From assembly GCA_009773635.1 (NCBI GenBank), contig WSYC01000021.1, positions 1 to 34,214 of the forward strand: a stretch of 34,214 bases of DNA, read 5' to 3'. The DNA is from Beijerinckiaceae bacterium. GTDB lineage: Bacteria; Pseudomonadota; Alphaproteobacteria; Rhizobiales; Beijerinckiaceae. This document shows, in pieces, positions 27,650 through 34,214 of this stretch. Made by a program: the position numbers and the translations under genes. Each line of letters opens with the position of its first letter. Positions within the stretch are counted from its first letter, which is position 1. The notes below the pieces were generated by a model, which saw only the letters and a program-made list of their open reading frames with translations, had not been told where the DNA came from and made no database searches.

Positions 27650-27886
27650 ATGAGCGATGTCGCTGAGCGCGTGAAGAAGATTGTCATCGAGCACCTCAGC
27701 GTCGATGCCGACAAGGTCGTCGATGCTGCTAACTTCATCGATGATCTGGGTGCCGACAGCCTCGATACGGTCGAGCTCGTGATGGCGTTCGAAGAAGAGT
27801 TCGGCGTGGAAATCCCGGATGACGCGGCCGAGACCATCGTCACGGTCGGCGATGCCGTGAAGTTCCTTGAGAAGAACGCGGCCTAA
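27650..27886 (+). CDS. acpP: Acyl carrier protein
   Basis: AcpP carries growing acyl chains on a 4'-phosphopantetheine arm attached to Ser37 in GADSLDT. The 78-aa acidic four-helix protein ([20 protein letters not shown] start) has the normal length and the recognition helix [15 protein letters not shown]. It is preceded by 216 nt of non-coding sequence with a TTGACA at 27535-27540, suggesting its own strong promoter, as expected for one of the most abundant proteins. The ribosome-binding site AAAAGGG lies 9 nt before the ATG. fabF follows after 30 nt. Confidence 0.99.
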   Translation: MSDVAERVKKIVIEHLSVDADKVVDAANFIDDLGADSLDTVELVMAFEEEFGVEIPDDAAETIVTVGDAVKFLEKNAA

Positions 27887-27916
27887 GGGCCGTGTGATTC
27901 AGGGGGCTCGCCCAGG

Positions 27917-29182
27917 ATGTTCCGTCGGGTAGTCGTAACCGGTCTCGGCATGGTCTCGCCGCACGGCTGCGGCGTTGAGCCGAGCTGGGCAGCGATCCTT
28001 GCCGGAAAATCGGCGGCACGCAAAATCGAAACCTTCGATGTCTCTGACATCGCAGCCAAAATTGCGTGCTCCATCCCGCGGGGTGATGAGCCTCACGCGT
28101 TCAATCCAGACGACTGGATGGACCCGAAAGACCAGCGCAAAGTCGATGAATTCATCGTCTTCGCGATGGCGGCGGCCAAGCAGGCGCTGGACGATGCAAA
28201 CTGGCACCCGACCTCTTACGAGGACCAGACAACTTCCGGCGTGATTATCGGCTCCGGCATCGGCGGGATCGGAGGCATCCATGATGGCTCGATCCTGCTG
28301 GCCGAGAAAGGCCCGCGCCGGATTTCACCGTTCTTCATTCCCGGCCGCCTGATCAACCTCGCCTCCGGCTATGTGTCGATCGCGCATGGGCTCAAGGGGC
28401 CGAACCATTCGGTGGTGACCGCCTGTTCCACCGGCGCGCATGCGATCGGCGACGGCGCACGGATGATCGCGCTCGGCGATGCCGACGTGATGGTCGCGGG
28501 CGGCACCGAATCGCCGATCTCGCGGATATCCATGGCCGGCTTTGCCGCCTGCCGCGCGCTCTCGACCGGGTTCAACGACGAGCCGACGCGCGCGTCGCGG
28601 CCCTACGACAAGGACCGTGACGGGTTCGTGATGGGCGAGGGCGCCGGCATTGTCGTGCTCGAAGAGCTCGAGCACGCGAAAGCGCGCGGCGCGAAGATCT
28701 ACGCCGAAGTCGTCGGCTACGGTATGTCGGGCGACGCCTACCACATCACTTCGCCGGCCGAGGATGGCGACGGCGCGTTCCGTTGCATGAAGGCGGCGCT
28801 CAAACGCGCCGGTCTCCAGCCCGGCGATATCGACTATATCAACGCGCATGGCACCTCGACGCCGCTCGGCGACGAGATCGAGCTCAATGCCGTGCTGCGG
28901 ATGCTCGGCAATTCCGCCGGGTCGGTCGCGATGTCCTCGACGAAATCATCAACCGGGCATCTCTTGGGCGCGGCCGGTGCAATCGAGGCGATTTTCTCGA
29001 TCCTCGCCATCCGCGACCAGATCGCGCCGCCGACGATCAACCTCGACAATCCATCGGTCGAGGTTTCGATCGATCTTGTGCCCCATGCCGCGCGCAAGCG
29101 TGACATTGATGTCGCACTGTCGAACTCCTTCGGCTTCGGTGGAACAAACGCGTCGCTGGTCATGCGGCGCTACGTCGGCTGA
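27917..29182 (+). CDS. fabF: 3-oxoacyl-ACP synthase II (KAS II)
   Basis: FabF condenses malonyl-ACP with acyl-ACP and favours unsaturated-chain elongation. The 421 aa contain the catalytic triad Cys170 (VTACSTGAH), His311 (NAHGTSTPLGD) and His348 (SSTKSSTGHLLG), and the GFGGTN signature near the end. It starts at MFRRVVVTGLGMVSPHG with AGG abutting the ATG and a G-run further up. It is the direct downstream partner of acpP and is followed after 131 nt by mltG, the standard alphaproteobacterial order. Confidence 0.98.
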   Translation: MFRRVVVTGLGMVSPHGCGVEPSWAAILAGKSAARKIETFDVSDIAAKIACSIPRGDEPHAFNPDDWMDPKDQRKVDEFIVFAMAAAKQALDDANWHPTSYEDQTTSGVIIGSGIGGIGGIHDGSILLAEKGPRRISPFFIPGRLINLASGYVSIAHGLKGPNHSVVTACSTGAHAIGDGARMIALGDADVMVAGGTESPISRISMAGFAACRALSTGFNDEPTRASRPYDKDRDGFVMGEGAGIVVLEELEHAKARGAKIYAEVVGYGMSGDAYHITSPAEDGDGAFRCMKAALKRAGLQPGDIDYINAHGTSTPLGDEIELNAVLRMLGNSAGSVAMSSTKSSTGHLLGAAGAIEAIFSILAIRDQIAPPTINLDNPSVEVSIDLVPHAARKRDIDVALSNSFGFGGTNASLVMRRYVG

Positions 29183-29313
29183 GCTTTCCGGGCCCAACGC
29201 GACGAAGATACCCCTTTTCGCCATATTCCTGGGGAATATCGGCACCGCACTAACACAATGACCCGCCCGGGGTCGGAACGAGACGGGGCGCAACCGGCGT
29301 CAGAGGCGATCAC

Positions 29314-30717
29314 ATGGCGCGCAAGCCTGAACACGAAAACACGCAGCCGGGCGATGACGGCACTGTCCGCCGGGGCTGGTTCGGCGGCCGCAGGCGGCCG
29401 GCTGTCGGGGAAGCTGTCCACGCGGTGATTGCCGCGCCGCCCCCCGCCAAGAAGCGCAAGACGGGGTTGGTGGGGCTGTTTTCCGGGTTGTTGACGGCTG
29501 CCGTGTTCGTCATTGTCGTGTCTGCTGCCGGATTTGCCCTGAGCCAGAAAGAGTTTTCGGCACCGGGCCCGCTGATGGTCGACAAATCCGTGGTGATCGA
29601 GCGTGGCTCCTCGACCGAGGAGATCGTCGAGCAGCTGGAGCGTGAAGGCATCATCGCGCGGCCAGGGTTCTTCTGGTTCTCGCTTTTCATCCGGGACATC
29701 CAGTCGAAGTTCGTGACAGACCCGGCGAGCAGCAAGCGCGCGAAAGCGGGCGAATACCTGTTCAAGAAGCAGGTGACCATGGCCGAGGTGATCGAGATCA
29801 TCACCTCCGGGCGCTCGGTCGAGCATACGATCACCATTCCCGAAGGGCTGACAAGCGAGCAAATCCTCGAACGCCTCAAGGAGAACGATTTGCTCGTGGG
29901 CGAGGTCGGCGAGATCCCGCTCGAAGGTTCGCTCCTGCCCGACACCTACAAGATCAACCGTGGCACGCCGCGCACCGCGCTGGTCGCGCGGATGGCGCAG
30001 GCCCAGAAGCGCGTCCTGCAGGAGATCTGGAACCGGCGCGCGAAGGATACACCGCTCAAGTCGCCGCGCGAACTCGTCACGCTGGCCTCGATCGTCGAAA
30101 GGGAAACCGGACGGGCAGATGAACGCAGCCGCGTTGCCGGGGTTTTCCACAACCGGCTTGAGAAAAAAATGCGCCTGCAATCCGATCCGACGATTATTTA
30201 CGGGATCGTCGGTGGCAAGGCGACGCTGGGCCGCGGGTTGACCCGCGCCGAAATCGACAGGCCGACGCCCTATAACACCTATGTTATCAACGGGCTGCCG
30301 CCCGGGCCGATCGCCAATCCGGGTCGCGCCGCGATGGAAGCCACGGCCAATCCGTCGAAGACAAAGGATCTCTATTTTGTCGCGGATGGCACCGGCGGAC
30401 ATGCTTTTGCCGAAACCCTCGAGCAGCACAATCGTAACGTCGCGCGCTGGCGGCAGATCGAAGCAAGCCGGCCGGCCGGGGCTGCCCCACCGCAAGGCGA
30501 GGTTGCGCCGATCGCACCATCGGTGCCTCTGTCCGGTCAGCGCAGCGCCGCCGATGGCGCGCTCGGGCAGGGCAATGCGCTGGTCAACGGTTTTGCCGCC
30601 CCGCCAGCCGCCGGCACGACGCCGATCACGGGCAGTCAGGGCGGACCACGCATTGCGCCGACGGTGACGACGCCACGTCGCCCGGCGCCGGTTCCTGCAC
30701 CGGCCCAACCCAATTAA
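29314..30717 (+). CDS. mltG: Endolytic murein transglycosylase MltG
   Basis: MltG cuts nascent glycan strands and is thought to terminate their elongation. The 467-aa protein has a basic cytoplasmic N-terminus (about 1-50), one membrane anchor (about 51-77), a LysM-like segment (KAGEYLFKK to IPEGLT, about 145-180) and the YceG catalytic domain with SIVERETG (259-266), containing the catalytic Glu, and RLQSDPTIIYG. A final region of about 85 residues (from about 383) is rich in Ala, Pro, Gln and Gly and probably disordered. gmk follows after 97 nt; the yicC gene often found between them is missing. Confidence 0.96.
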   Translation: MARKPEHENTQPGDDGTVRRGWFGGRRRPAVGEAVHAVIAAPPPAKKRKTGLVGLFSGLLTAAVFVIVVSAAGFALSQKEFSAPGPLMVDKSVVIERGSSTEEIVEQLEREGIIARPGFFWFSLFIRDIQSKFVTDPASSKRAKAGEYLFKKQVTMAEVIEIITSGRSVEHTITIPEGLTSEQILERLKENDLLVGEVGEIPLEGSLLPDTYKINRGTPRTALVARMAQAQKRVLQEIWNRRAKDTPLKSPRELVTLASIVERETGRADERSRVAGVFHNRLEKKMRLQSDPTIIYGIVGGKATLGRGLTRAEIDRPTPYNTYVINGLPPGPIANPGRAAMEATANPSKTKDLYFVADGTGGHAFAETLEQHNRNVARWRQIEASRPAGAAPPQGEVAPIAPSVPLSGQRSAADGALGQGNALVNGFAAPPAAGTTPITGSQGGPRIAPTVTTPRRPAPVPAPAQPN

Positions 30718-30753
30718 GAACCGGGCTCAGCGTGCCGGGCGTTCAGCGCGCGG

Positions 30754-30781
30754 CCAGGGCCCAGCAATCATTTGGGCCTGG
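30754..30781 (+). other. Stable hairpin between mltG and gmk
   Basis: CCAGGGCCCA pairs with TGGGCCTGG (one bulged G at 30759) around a 9-nt loop. No T-run follows, so it is not a standard terminator; it could slow or separate translation of mltG and gmk, or mark the point where yicC was lost. Confidence 0.5.
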
Positions 30782-30814
30782 CAATCAATCGTCAATCGTT
30801 CCGGGGGGAAAAGT

Positions 30815-31510
30815 GTGACGGGGACAAACAGGACACAGGGCGGTGAGGGCCATGCCCGGCTGCCGGAACGGCGCGGCATCATGTTCGTGATCTCCTCGCC
30901 CTCGGGGGCGGGCAAATCGGCGCTCTCGCGCCTGCTGCTGCAAGCCGATCCCGATATCCGGCTTTCGGTCTCGGTCACGACGCGCCCGCGCCGGCCGAGC
31001 GAGGTTGACGGCGTCCATTATCACTTCCTGAGTGTGCAGGGTTTCAACGCCCTGAAGGATCGTGGTGACCTCTTGGAATGGGCTGAAGTCCATGGCAATT
31101 TCTACGCGACACCGCGTGGCCCGGTCGAGCTTGCGCTCGCCGAGGGGCGGGACGTCCTTTTTGATATCGATGTGCAGGGCACGTTGCAGCTCTATGAAAA
31201 GATGCGCGCCGATGTCGTCAGCATCTTCATCCTGCCGCCGTCGATTGCCGAGCTGGAACGCCGCCTGCATCGCCGCGCCGAAGATGAGGACGCTGTCATC
31301 CTGCGACGGCTGAAGACAGCAGAAACCGAAATCGCGCATTGGGACGATTACGACTACGTGCTCGTCAACGAAGACATCGAAAAATGTTTCGGCGAGTTGA
31401 AAAAGATTTTGGCGGTCGAGCGCATGCGGCGGCATCGCCAGCCCAAACTCCCGGAGACGATCGCGCATCTGATGACGGATCTTGCGGAGGTCGTCAGACG
31501 CGGGAAATAA
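30815..31510 (+). CDS. gmk: Guanylate kinase
   Basis: Gmk phosphorylates GMP to GDP with ATP. It starts at a GTG (30815) 2 nt after a GGGGGGAAAA ribosome-binding site, giving 231 aa with a 22-residue leader before the core. The P-loop is SSPSGAGKS (27-35), the GMP-binding VTTRPRRPSEVDGVHYHF is complete, and the lid LERRLHRRAEDED follows. It completes the guaB-guaA-gmk pathway present in this window. It converges on rsmA with a 12-nt gap and has no obvious terminator of its own. Confidence 0.98.
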   Translation: MTGTNRTQGGEGHARLPERRGIMFVISSPSGAGKSALSRLLLQADPDIRLSVSVTTRPRRPSEVDGVHYHFLSVQGFNALKDRGDLLEWAEVHGNFYATPRGPVELALAEGRDVLFDIDVQGTLQLYEKMRADVVSIFILPPSIAELERRLHRRAEDEDAVILRRLKTAETEIAHWDDYDYVLVNEDIEKCFGELKKILAVERMRRHRQPKLPETIAHLMTDLAEVVRRGK

Positions 31511-31522
31511 CCCCTTCGGTGC

Positions 31523-32362
31523 CTAGCGCGCGTCCATCGCATTCGCCATGGCAATGAAAGCCTCGACCGGCAGGGTTTCCGGGCGTTCCGAGCCATCGAG
31601 ACCGGCAGCCGCCAACAGCGGCGCGACGTCGCCCAGCACCTTCAGGCTTTGCCGCAGCATCTTGCGGCGCTGGGTAAAAGCGGCCACCGTGATTTTCTCC
31701 AGCGCTTCCAGACGCACCGTCTGCGGGGCCGGGCGCGGCACCAGCGAGACCACGCTGGAGGTGACCTTGGGCGGCGGCGTGAAGGCTGACGGCGGCAGGT
31801 CGAACAGGATTTTCGTCGTGCAGCGCCAGTTGGCGAGAATGCCGAGCCGGCCGAATTCATCCTGCTGCTCCGGCGTGGCGACGATGCGGCGCGCGACCTC
31901 GCGCTGGAACATCAGCGTCAGGCTGTCATAAAACGGCGGCCAAGCAGCCGTCCGCAGCCAGCCGATGAGCAGTTGCGTGCCGATATTGTACGGCAGGTTC
32001 GCAACGATCCGCGCGCGACGCCCGGCGAGTAACGGTACGGGATCGAAGGTCATCGCATCCGCCTCGATCAGCGTCAGCCGACCCGGATAGGCGACGCTGA
32101 CCTGCTCCAGCGCCGCGATGCAGCGCGTGTCGCGCTCGATCGCGATGACATGCGCTGCACCATGCGCGAGCAGGGCGCGGGTCAGCCCGCCGGGTCCGGG
32201 GCCGACCTCGATAATGACGTGATCATCGAGCGAGCCGGCGGAGCGGGCGATCTTGGAGGTCAGGTTGAGATCGAGGAGAAAGTTTTGCCCGAGCGATTTT
32301 TTTGCCTCGAGGCCGAATGCCCGGATGACGTCGCGCAGCGGTGGAAGGTCGTCGAGCATCAT
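31523..32362 (-). CDS. rsmA: 16S rRNA dimethyladenosine transferase RsmA (KsgA)
   Basis: RsmA dimethylates two adjacent adenosines in the 3' terminal hairpin of 16S rRNA (A1518 and A1519 in E. coli), a late check on 30S assembly. The 279 aa include the [11 protein letters not shown] substrate motif (21-31), the SAM loop [10 protein letters not shown] (52-61) and catalytic NLPYN (122-126). Two adjacent ATGs (32362 and 32359) are possible starts after AAGGAAACCGG. It lies 48 nt downstream of the SurA-like gene; pdxA, often between them in relatives, is absent. Confidence 0.98.
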   Translation of the reverse strand: MMLDDLPPLRDVIRAFGLEAKKSLGQNFLLDLNLTSKIARSAGSLDDHVIIEVGPGPGGLTRALLAHGAAHVIAIERDTRCIAALEQVSVAYPGRLTLIEADAMTFDPVPLLAGRRARIVANLPYNIGTQLLIGWLRTAAWPPFYDSLTLMFQREVARRIVATPEQQDEFGRLGILANWRCTTKILFDLPPSAFTPPPKVTSSVVSLVPRPAPQTVRLEALEKITVAAFTQRRKMLRQSLKVLGDVAPLLAAAGLDGSERPETLPVEAFIAMANAMDAR

Positions 32363-32410
32363 CCGGTTTCCTTGCGGACCGTACTGGCCCGACCTTTTTC
32401 TGACCCGGGT

Positions 32411-33361
32411 TCAGCGGTAAGTGATTTCGATCTTCTTGCGCAACTCGGCAAGGTAGCCCTTGGCGCTTTCAAGCGTCTTCTTCTCGGAGAGTTCAACCGC
32501 AAGGTTCGAGCGGAGCGCCGATTGGTTCGCGCGCTCTTTCTTGTCGCAGACGGCAACGATTTCAATGCCTTCGGACGACGCGGCCGGCGCCGTCATCTTG
32601 CCGATCGGGGTCTTGTCAAGCAACTGGCGCAACGGCTTGCTGACATCTCCGGACGAGCGGACGATCGGTGCGCGCACGGCAACGTCCGGCAAGGCGCGCA
32701 GGGCATCGAACCCGGTTTCGCAGGACGAGAACTTCGCCCGCGCGGCGTTGGCCGCAGCCATACGCGCGCCGGGTGCCGAGCCCGGCGGCACGATGAACAG
32801 CACCTGCTGCAGGGTATATTCGGTCACGGTGCCTTCCTTGGAGCGCTTTTCGGCGGCGGCGGTGTCAAGTTCGGCATTGCTCACCTGGCCACCCTTGCGC
32901 TGCTGGTCGCGGACCAGCACGACCCAGGCGAGATCGGCCCGGATCTTGTCGCGCAGCGCGGCCGGCTGAAGCCCGGATTTCTTGAGATTGTCGCTGAATT
33001 CGCGCTCGGTCTGGCGGTTGCCTTTGGCAAACTTGATGTATTCGGCCTCGACGCCTTCGTCGGTTACCCGATAGCCGACGCGCCGCGCCTCGATCAGCTT
33101 GGCCTGATCGTCGATCAGCTCGTTCAGCGCGCTCTTGCGGTCCAGCCGACGCCGCTCGACCAGCGCCGCGATCCGGATGCGCTGTTCGATGTCAAAACTG
33201 GTGATCGGACGGTTGTTGACGAGCGCAACGACACTTTGGGCATACGCCGGAGCCCGAATCACAACGCTGGCCGATACCACGATACCGGCGGCCAGAAAAA
33301 AGCGCGCAGCAAGGCAGCCAAGCGATCTGGCCGGTTTCGGAAGTCGGTCGAGTGTCTTCAT
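32411..33361 (-). CDS. SurA-like periplasmic chaperone / peptidyl-prolyl isomerase
   Basis: SurA-type proteins escort outer-membrane proteins through the periplasm. The 316-aa protein has a signal peptide (cleavage after RAPAYA, residue 41) and a SurA_N-like helical domain beginning SVVALVNNRPITSFDIEQRI. A single parvulin-like region follows (about 175-275), which is weakly conserved and may have lost isomerase activity, and then a C-terminal helix. It overlaps the lptD stop by 1 nt (TGATG), so it is coupled to LptD, one of SurA's known clients. It is shorter than the two-parvulin E. coli SurA (428 aa), as is usual for Rhizobiales. Confidence 0.88.
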   Translation of the reverse strand: MKTLDRLPKPARSLGCLAARFFLAAGIVVSASVVIRAPAYAQSVVALVNNRPITSFDIEQRIRIAALVERRRLDRKSALNELIDDQAKLIEARRVGYRVTDEGVEAEYIKFAKGNRQTEREFSDNLKKSGLQPAALRDKIRADLAWVVLVRDQQRKGGQVSNAELDTAAAEKRSKEGTVTEYTLQQVLFIVPPGSAPGARMAAANAARAKFSSCETGFDALRALPDVAVRAPIVRSSGDVSKPLRQLLDKTPIGKMTAPAASSEGIEIVAVCDKKERANQSALRSNLAVELSEKKTLESAKGYLAELRKKIEITYR

Positions 33362-34214
33362 CAGCGTGTGGTCCTCTGGGCAAAGGTCGTGTCGCCCATA
33401 TCCTTGAGCTCCAGCCGCATCATGTAGGTTGTCGTGCGCTGGTTGGTGCCGCCGTTGGTGAAATCGTTATAGGCGCGCGAATAGGTGAGCGAGAAGTCGG
33501 TGCATTCATCCTTGTAGCCGAAGCCGAGGAGGGTGCCCGCAACGCTCCAGCGGTTCTTGTCCGCTGCCGGATTGGCAATTTTCTGCGTGAGATATCGATC
33601 GAGATCGAACAATACCGATCCCGTGACATAGAAGTTCCTCGGCAGATCGACCTTGCTCTTCAGGTAGGCCCCCTCGCGGCGCAGCATGTACCCAAGTTCC
33701 GGCTGCGGCGCGATGCGCGAATAAAGCGCGGAGAGCGTCACGTTCTTGAAAAGCGTGGTCGAGCCCTCGACGTCAAGCCGCTGGAGCGCGAGCGTCCGCT
33801 CGTCGAAGCGGCCGCGGGCCGTAAAGGAGCTGACGACATTCGGCTGGAAGGTCGCCGCCGTCACGAAATCGGACCGCTTCGATTCAAGGCCGCTGTTGCG
33901 CCCGGTGTTGGCGAGATCATACTGCGCGTAGGAATTGCGACCGCCGAGATGGATCGACTGGCCGAACAGCAGGCTCGCGTGCATGCCATTGTTGGCGTTG
34001 AATGTGTAGCGCCCGCCGTAGTTCAGGCGCGAGCCGCCCTCGGTCCGGTCATAGCCCGAGAACTTGTTGAGCGCGAAAATCGAATTCTCGTCGAAGACAA
34101 GGCTTTGCGCATCTTCGTTCGGCAATTTTCCGATCCGGGTTTCATTCGGGCGGACGATGACCTGCGCGATCGGCTCGATATGGTGCGTGCCGAAGCTCGA
34201 GAGCGCGAAGAACG
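33361..34214 (-). CDS. lptD: LPS-assembly protein LptD, C-terminal part (5' end cut by window)
   Basis: LptD is the outer-membrane barrel that, with LptE, inserts lipopolysaccharide into the outer leaflet. About 283 C-terminal residues are visible. Features are RPNETRIGKLPNEDAQSLVF, the barrel motif NKFSGYDRTEGGSRLNYGGRY, alternating aromatic strands and a C-terminal stretch ending MGDTTFAQRTTR. The frame continues past 34125, which is only a TTG codon, to the window edge, so the gene is truncated by the window and not broken. It is the first gene of lptD-surA-rsmA on the - strand. Confidence 0.96.
   Translation of the reverse strand, partial: FFALSSFGTHHIEPIAQVIVRPNETRIGKLPNEDAQSLVFDENSIFALNKFSGYDRTEGGSRLNYGGRYTFNANNGMHASLLFGQSIHLGGRNSYAQYDLANTGRNSGLESKRSDFVTAATFQPNVVSSFTARGRFDERTLALQRLDVEGSTTLFKNVTLSALYSRIAPQPELGYMLRREGAYLKSKVDLPRNFYVTGSVLFDLDRYLTQKIANPAADKNRWSVAGTLLGFGYKDECTDFSLTYSRAYNDFTNGGTNQRTTTYMMRLELKDMGDTTFAQRTTR

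Noticed and set aside
33361-34125. lptD starting at 34125
   Set aside because: That codon is TTG (Leu) within an open frame that continues to the window edge with conserved LptD sequence upstream, so the gene is merely cut by the window.

Overview
This is a 34.2 kb chromosomal segment of a high-GC alphaproteobacterium, most likely of the order Hyphomicrobiales (Rhizobiales). The assignment rests on gene order: a ppx-rlmE pair near guaB, rsmB and guaA; cvpA-purF; rpsF-rpsR-DUF2232-rplI followed by dnaB, alr and radA; fabD-fabG-acpP-fabF-mltG-gmk; and rsmA-surA-lptD. Nearly all genes are housekeeping. No rRNA, tRNA, CRISPR array, prophage or intact insertion sequence was seen.

Layout. 1-3.7 kb: the 3' end of ureG, a convergent conserved hypothetical gene, then ppx-rlmE-HAD phosphatase in tight series on the + strand. 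3.8-7.4 kb: a small exported protein (+) facing a - strand run of rsmB, guaA and a 76-aa protein. 7.6-10.8 kb: a tiny lipoprotein with a clear terminator, then guaB and an exported propeller-like protein (-). 10.9-13.6 kb: NnrU-family protein, YfgM-like TPR protein and der (+), ending in a two-way terminator shared with a small Cys-rich exported protein. 14.2-17.0 kb: cvpA-purF-SDR (-). 17.2-21.8 kb: radA, alr and dnaB (-), with a 57-aa unannotated-size gene opposite. 22.2-24.8 kb: rpsF-rpsR-DUF2232-rplI (-). 25.1-31.5 kb: the type II fatty acid synthesis block fabD, fabG, acpP, fabF, followed by mltG and gmk (+), with an AT-rich foreign-looking membrane protein between fabD and fabG. 31.5-34.2 kb: rsmA, surA-like and the 3' end of lptD (-).

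Functionally the window covers GMP synthesis (guaB, guaA, gmk), the first step of purine synthesis (purF), fatty acid initiation and elongation, rRNA modification (rlmE, rsmB, rsmA), ribosome assembly (der), replication and repair (dnaB, radA), and envelope building (alr, mltG, surA, lptD).

The most unusual signals lie between genes. (1) A family of exactly 36-nt palindromic repeats occurs at three loci (five copies), with compensatory changes in the stems. (2) The 3' coding ends of dnaB and rplI, including the stop codon, are duplicated just downstream. A 55-63 nt hairpin-capable insert separates the two copies, and a head-to-head pair of the 36-nt repeats lies 7-9 nt beyond the outer copy. 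A smaller version of the gene-end duplication is found at fabG. (3) An AT-rich gene (about 36% GC by hand count over 300 nt) sits inside the fab cluster and ends next to a single 36-nt repeat. (4) pdxA and yicC, which I expect in this neighbourhood in related bacteria, are absent from it. Nothing in the window looks like a complete new defence or metabolic system.
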